This document shows positions 56,614 through 64,000 of a DNA stretch of 64,000 nt, in pieces. Source of the stretch: Hordeum vulgare subsp. vulgare. Lineage: Eukaryota; Streptophyta; Magnoliopsida; Poales; Poaceae. The stretch is from the NCBI RefSeq assembly GCF_904849725.1, contig NC_058524.1:27187001-27251000 (forward strand), read 5' to 3'. The notes under the pieces were generated by a model that saw only the letters and a list, made by a program, of their open reading frames with translations, searched no databases and was not told where the DNA came from. Numbering within the stretch: the first letter of the stretch is position 1; each line of letters begins with the position of its first letter. Made by a program: the position numbers and the translations under genes.

Positions 56614-57015
56614 ATGCCTATCCCGCATCCTCGTAGTCGACTCGGCGGAGGACAACTGCTTGATCAGAGGGGCCATGTCCAGGACTGGGCTCCGCCCGAC
56701 TGGTATTGGGAGGTGCTACCTTCCAGGGGACGTAGGTTGGTGAGGAGGCAGCCCGTTGTTGACCCGATTCTTGTTTGGTGGCGGTCGCGTGGGCCAGTGA
56801 CGGCGCTGAGGCTTCCGGACACCGCGGAGGTGGTACGTCACCGTGTCAGCGAGGAGGACGAGCACGTCCGTCGCTACATGGTTGCATTGGAGGGCAGGTT
56901 CGACAATACCTGGCAGGTTCTTCAGGGATCTCACTGGAGCTATGATCCTGTGATGGTTCCTTCTCTTTGGGTGTCCACCGCCCGCGACGATACCCGTCGG
57001 GCGCTATGGTTCTAG
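56614..57015 (+). CDS. 133-residue ORF of H, unknown function
   Basis: An open frame MPIPHPRSRLGGGQLLDQRG ending SLWVSTARDDTRRALWF. It is rich in Trp, Arg, Pro and acidic residues (DWAPPDWYWEVLP, WWRSRGPVTALRLPD, RHRVSEEDEHVRRYMVAL). Its codon and GC content differ sharply from the AT-rich flanks, which supports real coding. I believe similar ORFs recur in Triticeae CACTA DNA, but I recognise no domain. It lies about 430 bp upstream of the B3 exon on the same strand and may be an upstream exon or a separate gene; the stop at 57013-57015 argues for separate. Confidence 0.5.
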   Translation: MPIPHPRSRLGGGQLLDQRGHVQDWAPPDWYWEVLPSRGRRLVRRQPVVDPILVWWRSRGPVTALRLPDTAEVVRHRVSEEDEHVRRYMVALEGRFDNTWQVLQGSHWSYDPVMVPSLWVSTARDDTRRALWF

Positions 57016-57449
57016 CTATATTAATGATGCTTTATGTATGATAGTATTCGAGGAGTATTAATTAGTGATAATATTCGACGATGTATGGACACAAGAGATT
57101 GATGATGTAGTCTTGCTTATAATTGAATGCATGCTAATTTGAATACTACTTTATTTTACGATTTGTTTTTTGCTTATTGAATGTTCAAATTGGAAAAGTA
57201 CTCCTACTTTGAATGCTAAAATTAGAGAGCACTATGCAGAAATCTAGGAGCCCCCCTCCATCATCCGCGCCGTCGTCCCCGTCATCGACCCCCCTCCGAC
57301 CTCGAGTCAGGGTCTATATTATTTTATGCTATTTTACCTTAAATAGGGTTTTTAATTAGGTCCTCCCTAATACTAATGATCATGTTGCTGTAAATGTTGT
57401 ATGACAATGTTGTAAAGGGTAGTAATTGGTCTCTTTTGCTGCTTTTCAG

Positions 57450-58081
57450 AGATGGAGTTCTTCCGGTTATACTTAAGAAATCCTCCAGGCTGGTGCTGCC
57501 GCAAAATTTTGTGAAGATGTTGGACGGCCATCGGCCACAGAACATGAAGCTGTGGCAGGCCGGCAACGGGCTTCGCAAGCTGTGGGACGTGGAGGTGGTG
57601 TTCGACGCCGATGGCCGCATGTACCTAGATCATGGCTGGAAGCAGTTCGTCTGTGCCTACGACCTGGGGATCGGGTACTTCCTTGTCTTCAGGTACGACG
57701 GCAATGCCACGTTCGCCATGAAGGTGTTCGAAACGACTATGTGTGGGAGGCGCTACCAGGACGACGACGATGCCGGTACGCTCTGTCTCTTCTTACTCTC
57801 CATTAGGCTATCTCTCACACCCATTTTTTTTTTTAAAATGCATTTGGCAAGGCAATGGGAGCAGGAGCAGCGAGTACTGCGACAGGTGCTATGTCTACGG
57901 CAGCAGTGACTCTGGCGACAGCAAAAGTAGCAGCGACGATGGCCTCGCGATGGATGTCCCATAGTTGGGCGACAGGGCCGTGCCAATTGTGGTAGAGGAG
58001 TACATCCCACAGCCTGGCCTGGGGCTTCGCCGCTCTAAGCGCATCAAGATGATGAAGGAGAAGGTGAAGAAGCAAGAGTGA
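57450..58081 (+). pseudogene. B3 DNA-binding-domain gene inside CACTA element H
   Basis: A plant B3 domain, a DNA-binding fold of transcription factors. An acceptor site (gcttttcag, AG at 57448-57449) precedes exon 1 with MEFFR at 57452. A 1-base deletion at about 57466 shifts the frame, and the domain continues VILKKSSRLVLPQNFVKMLD, LWQAGNGLRKLWDVEV, YLDHGWKQFVCAYDL, GIGYFLVFRYDGNATFAMKV. A clean GT..AG intron (57776-57851) joins DDDDA to GNGSRSSEYCDRC in frame. A TAG at 57962-57964 truncates the Ser/Asp-rich tail; beyond it the frame runs on with VVEEYIPQPGLGLRRSKRIK, a likely nuclear signal, to TGA at 58079. It resembles single-B3 REM-type proteins. As it stands it is a pseudogene with two lesions. 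Confidence 0.82.
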
Positions 58082-58487
58082 ATATCTTAAGAACCTGATG
58101 GCTTTAATCTTTATAGTATAAACATTTTAAGTATGATAGTGTTGAACTGCTACTACACTTTTAAGTATGATGGTGGTGTGCCTGATGAAATTTTGTGCAT
58201 GCTCATGGATGCTCCTTGTTATTATGATGTATGATGATGCATGATTAGTAGGACTTGTTATTATATATGATGATGTATGATGCGAGCATGAAGAGTTATT
58301 ATATATCAACGGGTGAACTGAACATAGCAGTAGCGTTGGTAAACCAAGCACGAAGATAAGAGAGGACACTTCTCTCTATTAGCTAGCTAATAACAACCTA
58401 AATTAACCCCCAAAACCCCTAAAACAGCCACTTTCAAAAACAAAAAAACTCAACTGCAGCCAGTTTCTGACGCGTGCATGCGTTTTG
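58082..58487 (+). other. H interior downstream of the B3 gene
   Basis: AT-rich sequence with repeats of tatgatgatgtatgatg type (58225-58300). It likely holds the 3' untranslated region of the B3 gene. No gene is seen. Confidence 0.5.
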
Positions 58488-58691
58488 GTCCCGGTTTATG
58501 TCACCAACCGGGACCAAAGGCCCCCCTGCCTGGGCTGCCCGCAGCGGCCACGTGGATGCCCATCTGTCCCGGTTCGTGTAAGAACCAGGACTAAAGGGGG
58601 GAGGCATTAGTAACGACCTATTAGTCCCGGTTCAAGAACCGGGACTAATGGCCCTTACGAACCGGGACGAAAGGCCCTTTTTCTACTAGTG
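58488..58691. repeat. 3' subterminal and terminal repeats of H
   Basis: Palindromes ggtcccggtttatg..accaaccgggacc (58492-58517), tcccggttcgtgtaagaacc (58567-58586) and tagtcccggttcaagaaccg (58621-58640), then cgaaccggga and the terminal CTACTAGTG. Confidence 0.88.
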
Positions 58692-59371
58692 GTATTTGGT
58701 GAACTGACATGTAGGTTTCTATCATCCTTCCTCTTAGGATGACTAGGTGTATCAGCATTAATTCCTTGAGAATCTTGATCAATTCTCTTAGGATGGCCTT
58801 CAGGATACAAAGGTTCCTGAGTCATTTTGCCTCCTCTAGTAATGACTTTGACAGAGTTGTCATTTAATTCATTGAGCAAGTCATTCTGAGGTTTAAGTAC
58901 TTGTTCTACCTGAGTAGTAATCATAGAGGCATGTTTCCTCAGAAGCTTCGGATCATTGACATTTCTGTCTACACAAGCACTTAAATGACTAAGCATACGA
59001 GTACTTTGTTCCAATTGTCTGCTAACATAATCATTGAAACTTTGTTGTGTGGCAACAAAGTTGTCAAATTCATCAAAGCATAGGCTAGCAAGTTTGTCAA
59101 AAGGAATATCACTCTCATTGAACCTACGCAGAGAATTCACTTCTACTACTTGTATCGGGTTATCGAGACCATGGATCTCTTTGATAGGCGGTAGATTTTT
59201 GACTTCTTCGGATCTAATGCCTTTCTCTTGCATAGATTTCTTGGCTTCTTGCATATCTTCGGGACTGAGGAATAGAATACCTCTTTTCTTAGGAGTTGGC
59301 TTAGGAGGTGGTTCGGGAATAGTCCAAGCATTATCGTTGATCAAGATGTTATTCAGTAGAATCTCAGCTTG
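58692..59371 (-). pseudogene. gag-protease linker of element D
   Basis: The minus-strand frame continues gag after TAA 59372-59374: ILINDNAWTIPEPPPKP, SPEDMQEAKKSMQEKGI, NFVATQQSFNDYVSRQLEQS, then a basic region (KVITRGGKMTQEPLYPEGHP). It is cut by H at GTA (58692-58694) and resumes in frame at 49897. This is the Athila-type region between capsid and protease. Confidence 0.82.
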
Positions 59372-60129
59372 TTATATAGTTCGTTCCCTAAAAACACAAC
59401 CGGCACAACTATATAGGTGGTCTCTAGAAGCATCGGTAAGTCCGTTATAGAAGATATCAAGTATCTCGTTCTTCTTAAGAGGGTGATCAGGCAAAGCATT
59501 CTGTAGCTGGATGAGCCTCCCCCAAGCTTGTGGGAGACTCTCTTCTTTGAGTTGAGCAAAGTTGTATATTTCCTGCAAGGCAGCTTGCTTCTTATGGGCA
59601 GGGAAATATTTTTCACAGAAGTAATAGACCATATCCTGGGGACTACTCACACATCCAGGAGCAAGAGAAGTGAACCAGGCTTTAGCGTCATCCTTTAGAG
59701 AGAAAGGAAACAACTTAAGGATATAGTAGTAGCGGATCTTCTCCTCACTAGTGAAAAGGGTGGCTATATCGTGTAGTTTGGTAAGATGGGCTACGACCGT
59801 CTCAGACTCATAACCGTGGAAAGGATCAGATTCGACTAGAGAGATTATCTCAGGGTCGACAGAGAATTCATAATCCTCATCGGTGATAAAGATTGGTGAA
59901 GTGGCAAACTTCGGGTCGTATTTCATCCTAGCTTTCAGAGATTTTTCCTTCCATTTGAGAAGTAATTTCTTAGCGTCATAGGCATCCTTACACGCAAGAA
60001 AATCCTCAGCTATCTCTCCCTCCATAACGTAACCCTCAGGTATATCAGGCAATTCATATCTAGGAGAGCTAGATCTAGCAGGAGCAAAAGCAGGTTCTAT
60101 CTCAATAGTATCTGCAGTTTCGGAAGCAT
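59372..60129 (-). pseudogene. gag capsid of element D
   Basis: The Athila-like capsid: YELPDIPEGYVMEGEIAEDF, LLKWKEKSLKARMKYDPKF, GYESETVVAHLTKLHDIATL, LKDDAKAWFTSLAPGCVSSP, AWGRLIQLQNALPDHPLKKN. It ends at TAA 59372-59374 after CVFRERTI. The N-terminus is not a natural start. The frame runs directly into the LTR's GTAACAG array at about 60130, so the LTR end, primer site and leader are missing. Confidence 0.83.
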
Positions 60130-61445
60130 CACGAGTAGCAAGTAACAGTAGCAGCAACAGTAATAGTAGCAGCAAGTAACAGTAGCAGAGCAAAACAAGT
60201 AACAACAGCAGTAGTAACAGCAAGTAACAGTAGCAGCAACAGTAGTAACAGCAGCAAAGCAAGTAACAGTAGCAGTAGCAGCAACAGTAGTAACAGGAGC
60301 AGAGCAAAACAAGTAACAGCAGCAGTGGGACAAACTCGTAGGCAATGGATCGGCGATTCGTTGGATGACATTCATCATGCAACAGATATAACACAGAGAT
60401 ATATGTGGCTAGCTCCCATTCGTCAATGTGATGTAGGCATGCATTCTGTGTGTAGTCATACGTGCTTAGGGAAAAGAACTTGCATGGCATCTATTGTCCA
60501 TCCCTCCCGTGGCAGCAGGGTCCAAATGGATGCTACGGGATATTAAGGTTCTCCTTTTAATAAAGAACCGGACCAACGCATTAGCACTTGGTGAACACAT
60601 GAACTCCTCAAACTATGGTCATCACCGGGAGTGGTTCCGGTTATTGTCACTCCGGGGTTGCCGGGTCATAACACATAGTAGGTAACTACAACTTGCAAGA
60701 TCGGATCTAAAACACACATATATTGGTGACAACATAATAATTTCAGATCTGAAATCATGGCACTCGGGCCCTAGTGACAAGCATTAAGCATGGCAAAGTA
60801 GTAGCAACATCAATCTCAGAACATAGTGGATACTAGGGATCAATCCCCGTCAAAACTAACTCGATTACATGATAGATCTCATCCTACTCATCACCGCCCA
60901 GCGAGCCTACGAATAGATTACTCACGAACGATGAAGAGCTTCATGGAATTGGAGAGAGAAGAAGGTTGATGATGACGATGGCGACGATCTCCTTGATCCG
61001 GAGCCCAAAACGGACTCCAGATCTGCCTTCCAGATGAAGAACATGATGTGGCGGCGCCTCCGTGTCGCAAACGCGATGAAATCTTCTCTCTTGATTTTTT
61101 CCGGGACAAAGGGAAAATATAGCGCTCGAGTTGGGGGTGGCAGAGCCACGGGGGCCCCACAAGCTTGGTTGCCGCGGCCAGGGGGGTCGCGGCGTCAGGG
61201 CATGTGGCCCACTGGCCCGTCCCCTCCGGTGGATTTTTGTGCGGGTATTTTTCATATTTTCCAGAAATATTTTTCCGTAAATTTTCAGGACGTTCCGAGA
61301 ACTTTCATTTCTGCACAAAAACAACACCATGGCAATTCTGCTGAAAACAGCGTCAGTCCGGGTTAGTTCCATTCAAATCATGCAAATTAGAGTCCAAAAC
61401 AAGGGCAAAAGAGTTTGGAAAAGTAGATACGATGGAGACGTATCA
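60130..61445 (-). repeat. 5' LTR of element D, 3' end deleted
   Basis: On the minus strand it begins TGATACGTCTCCATCG at 61445 and continues to the GTAACAG array (60130-60333). The last part of the LTR, present in the left copy as 20525-20930, is absent. The GC-rich inverted repeat lies at 61151-61215. Confidence 0.8.
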
Positions 61446-62130
61446 GTATGCCATGTCAACACCATGTTTGTAGACAAATAGTGAGGCGTCAGACTGCGTG
61501 GAATTGAAGCCGGCTGGACGAGGTAAACGGTGATCCTCTGGTACCACACTCGCGGGGCCTGTTTAAGCCCGTAGAGCGAGCGGGAGAGGAGGTAGACGTC
61601 GTCAGCGCGGTCGGCGTCGACAAAGTCGGCGGGCTGCTCGTAGAACATACGTTCAACAAGGTGTCCGTGGAGAAACGTGTTGGATATGTCGAGCTGGAGC
61701 ACCGCCCAGCCACGCGAGACGGCGAGGTGCAAGACACAACGGATGGTGTCGGGCTTGACGACGGGCGCGAAGGTGTCCGTGAAATCCACACCGGCACGCT
61801 GACGAAAACCCCGCACCACCCACCGGGCTTTGTAGCGCTCGAGCATGTCGTTGGAGCGAAGCTTGCGGCGAAACACCCAACGGCCACTGATCACGTTGGC
61901 ACCGCGAGGTCGCGGCACGAGGAGCCAAGTGTTGTTCCGAAGCAACACGTCGAACTCCTCGCGCATGGCCACATGCCAGCGAGGATCACGCAGAGCAGCA
62001 TGGACAGACGCCGGCACATCTGCAGCAGAGGAAGGCGAGGTCGATGCAGCAATGACGTAGTCGTCTGTCGAGTACCGCCAACTGGGGCGGTGAACACCAG
62101 CGCGCGCGGGTGGTGATGCGACCCCCCCCG
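61446..62130 (-). pseudogene. Reverse transcriptase of Copia I
   Basis: Copia RT (RVT_2 type): WHVAMREEFDVLLRNNTWLL, GANVISGRWVFRRKLRSNDM, RYKARWVVRGFRQRAGVDF, DTFAPVVKPDTIRCVLHLAV, VLQLDISNTFLHGHL, LLSRSLYGLKQAPRVW. A 1-base indel near 61510 shifts the frame before GFNSTQSDASLFVYKHGVDM. The active-site block YIDD is 40 kb away at 20485-20524. Confidence 0.92.
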
Positions 62131-62800
62131 GAGCAACAGCATGGGCGCCCGAGCCGACAACAGGCGCGGCAAATGCAGCAGCGGGGGCGCCGGGGCGTGC
62201 GGCTGGGTCGGTGGAGAGAGCAGCAGGAACACCCGAGCCAACGGCTGGAGCAGCAGGGGCACCAGCGGGATGCCCGAGCCAGCTGCAGGGTCGGTGGAGA
62301 TGCCAGCAGCCTCCACTGCACGGGGGGACGCCGAATTGGCAGCCATAGGAGCGGTACGTGAAGGCGATGGGGATGCGGGGTGCCCACTGCGTGTGCGACC
62401 TGCTACTGGAGCTTGCACGCGCGGGAGCAGGCGACGGAGGCACAGCATGACGCAGCTGTCGGCGTGGGCGTTGAGCAGTGCCGGCAGGGGCACCATGACG
62501 CGCGACGGGAACGGAGACGGAGGCACCGGGGAGCTCGCAGCGACGGAAGGGACCTGCCTATTGGGAAATACAGTTTCATCAAAGTAGATGTGTTGGGAGA
62601 TAAGCACGCGATTAGAGACTGGATCGTGACACCTGTATCCCTTAGTATTAGGAGGATAGCCGAAGAAGATACATGGGATGGATCGGGGGGCAATTTGTGC
62701 GGCGTAGTGGCCGTGACATTGGGATAACAGCGACAACCAAAGACGCGGAGGGCATCGTATGAGGGTGGGTAACCGAAAAGAAGATTGTGGGGGGAGAAGT
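62130..62800 (-). pseudogene. Integrase C-terminus and Pro/Ala-rich linker of Copia I
   Basis: It holds the conserved post-core segment CIFFGYPPNTKGYRCHDP and VLISQHIYFDETVFP, then a low-complexity Pro/Ala/Ser linker to RT. Frame changes occur within it. Confidence 0.75.
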
Positions 62801-63360
62801 TACCACGAGGTCGGCAGGGGGCGGATGTTGAGAAGGTGCATGGAGGTGGCGAGAGCCTCGGGCCATAAGCGAGGGGGCACGCCGACGTGGAACAGAAGGG
62901 TGCGAACACCCTCGTTGATGGTGCAGATGACGCGCTCGGCACGTCCATTCTGCTGAGAAGTGTACGGGCACGTGAGTCGCAAGATGGAGCCGTGAGCAGC
63001 AAGGAGACTATGGACACCATGGTTGTCGAACTCACGCCCGTTGTTGGTCTGCAGCCCAAGAACGATATGCCTAAACTGTGTACGAACAAACACAAAGAAA
63101 TAGGTGAGTACAACGAGTACATCAGATTTTCGCCGGAGGGGGAACGTCCAAACATGGTGTGAAAAATCGTCAAGGAGAACCAAATAATATTCGAAACCAG
63201 AATCGCTCTTTATTGGGGAGGTCCATACATCACAATGCAAGAGCTCAAATGGAAAAGTGGAAAGACTAGATGAATGGGAGAAGGGAAGGCGGGTATGCTT
63301 GCTGAGGCGACAGGACGAGCAGGAGTGCTTCTCTGTTTTATTACAACTAAAAGGAAACAT
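62800..63360 (-). pseudogene. Integrase core of Copia I
   Basis: A Copia integrase, open for 186 residues. The zinc region ends CSSCRLSKHTRLPF. The core has LLHCDVWTSPIKS with the first catalytic Asp. The second catalytic block reads LGLQTNNGREFDN, with Asn where TDNG is expected. QQNGRAERVICTINE carries the Glu. The Asp to Asn change is one G to A transition and would kill catalysis. Confidence 0.88.
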
Positions 63361-63998
63361 GCGAGCGAGCTAATGCATGGCAGAGATGCTAGGGTGACCA
63401 AGGCGGGCATGCCACAGGTCGAGGCCAACGGTGAGCGCGACCGGAGCAAGAGCAGTGGACGCCGGCGGCCAGAGTGGATACAGATCGCCGGGACTGTTAC
63501 ATCAGAGAAGCACCGTCTTGTACTGCAGGTCCTTGAAAGAGAAACCAAAGACATCAAATTCGACAGTCACGGGATTTTGTCGTGTAAGAGCACGAACAGA
63601 GATTAGATTAGTGATCAGATTAGGGGAAACTAAGACATCATAAAGATGAATAGGGGAGGAAGAAGAGGGAAGGGAGAGGCCACCACGGTGAGTAATGGGG
63701 AGGGAGGAGGCATCTCCAACAATGATGCGAGTGGCCGTGGGATAGGGGTGGGAGGAGGAGAGGATACCCGGGTGCGACGCCATGTGGGAAGAGGCGTCTG
63801 TGTCCATAAACTAGTCCCCGTTGCCGGAGTAGGAGCTCGGGGAAGGAGCCTGGTGGAGGGCGGCGAGCAGCGCGGGGTCGTAGGTGCTCTGGGATGCGCC
63901 GTTCCAGGTGGGGGTCGCTGCAGGAGACCATGTTGATGGGGCGACCTCGCCAGGCTGGGGCGCGGCCAGCAGCGCCTGATGACCCGCAGGGTGGGCAC
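63361..63998 (-). pseudogene. Protease and pre-integrase region of Copia I
   Basis: The 63502-63807 frame holds the Copia protease active-site region FMDTDASSHMASHPG. The usual motif is DTGAS, so Gly has become Asp (one G to A change). It continues with HLYDVLVSPNLITNLISVRA. The pre-integrase segment follows in another frame (63210-63500: CGMPALVTLASLPC). Gag lies beyond the window. Confidence 0.8.
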
Positions 63999-64000
63999 TC

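Larger units (their letters stand above)
49901..58691 (+). mobile_element. CACTA transposon H with TNP2-type transposase and B3 gene
   Basis: An 8.8-kb class II element. The termini are inverted, CACTAGTAGAAAA and TTTTTCTACTAGTG, with TSD GTA (49898-49900 and 58692-58694). Subterminal palindromic repeats of the CCGGTT..AACCGG type lie inside both ends and again internally at 54105-55065. Plus-strand contents are a TATA box, a decayed TNP2-type transposase (50572-53873), an AT-rich repeat zone, a second promoter-like block, a 133-residue ORF and a B3-domain gene. It interrupts the gag-protease ORF of D. It cannot be autonomous now. Confidence 0.93.
20525..61445 (-). mobile_element. Gypsy element D, Athila-like, host of E and H
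   Basis: A minus-strand LTR element with ends TG (20525) and CA (61445) and TSD GTATG on both sides. In minus-strand order it has a 5' LTR (61445 to about 60130), gag, gag-protease linker, protease, a short 3' region, and a truncated 3' LTR (20525-21658). RT, RNase H and integrase are absent, either deleted or never present in this subfamily. E and H are inserted in its gag-protease ORF. Without them D would be about 5.8 kb. It sits in the RT gene of Copia I. Confidence 0.85.
61446..64000 (-). mobile_element. Copia element I, pol region, continues off right edge
   Basis: A minus-strand Ty1/Copia polyprotein in the Copia order protease, integrase, RT. No LTR is visible. It is the oldest layer seen, hosting both C and D. 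GC-rich coding with many frame changes shows it is decayed. Confidence 0.88.

Noticed and set aside
57394..57909. B3 gene as an ordinary resident host gene
   Set aside because: It lies between matching CACTA termini with TSD GTA, and the whole unit interrupts the frame of element D, so it travelled with H.
61661..62116. Plus-strand ORFs at 61661-62587
   Set aside because: They overlap the minus-strand Copia RT and linker, which have clear motifs; the plus-strand reading has none.

Overview
The window is grass nuclear DNA, almost certainly Triticeae (wheat, Aegilops or barley group), and it is entirely transposable elements nested in one another. The evidence for the clade is Angela/WIS/BARE-type Copia LTRs, Athila-like Gypsy elements whose LTRs begin TGATACGTC, a Sabrina-like element with no gag-pol, a Tat-type Gypsy with an antisense gene, and a CACTA element with CCGGTT..AACCGG subterminal palindromes. 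Family names rest on my memory of the repeats and should be confirmed against TREP. I found no ordinary host gene, tRNA, rRNA or CRISPR array. The one gene of host-like origin is a B3 DNA-binding-domain gene inside the CACTA element.

Layout, from the outside in. Level 0 is Copia element I on the minus strand. Its protease, integrase and RT lie at 61446-64000, and a 40-bp piece carrying its RT active-site codons lies at 20485-20524. Two elements entered that Copia RT gene 40 bp apart. Element C (Sabrina-like, plus strand) occupies 13203-20484 and continues off the left edge. Element D (Gypsy, minus strand, TSD GTATG) occupies 20525-61445. C's 5' LTR was split by Copia element B (Angela/WIS-like, minus strand). 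B's 5' LTR is 11381-13202 and its leader was split by Gypsy element A (679-10822, TSD TCTGC). C's 3' LTR carries a 775-bp Harbinger/Tourist-like element (19366-20140, TSD CTA).

Element D was hit in its gag-protease ORF by Gypsy element E (23003-49286, TSD GTGTC, same family as A). It was also hit by CACTA element H (49901-58691, TSD GTA). E carries the Tat-type Gypsy F in its 3' LTR (23871-38135, TSD ACTAG) and an Angela-like solo LTR G in its RT gene (43078-44825, TSD GGTAA). H carries a Stowaway MITE (55447-55606).

Every autonomous-type element here is broken by stops and frameshifts. Many stops fall at Gln or Trp codons, as expected from deamination of methylated cytosine. The features most worth a second look are these: the B3-domain gene sitting where CACTA elements usually carry their second, repeat-binding protein; an internal copy of the CACTA subterminal repeat array with its own TATA box just upstream of that gene; a GC-rich inverted-repeat module shared by several otherwise different Gypsy families; the spliced antisense gene of element F; and a gag stop codon shared by elements A and E.
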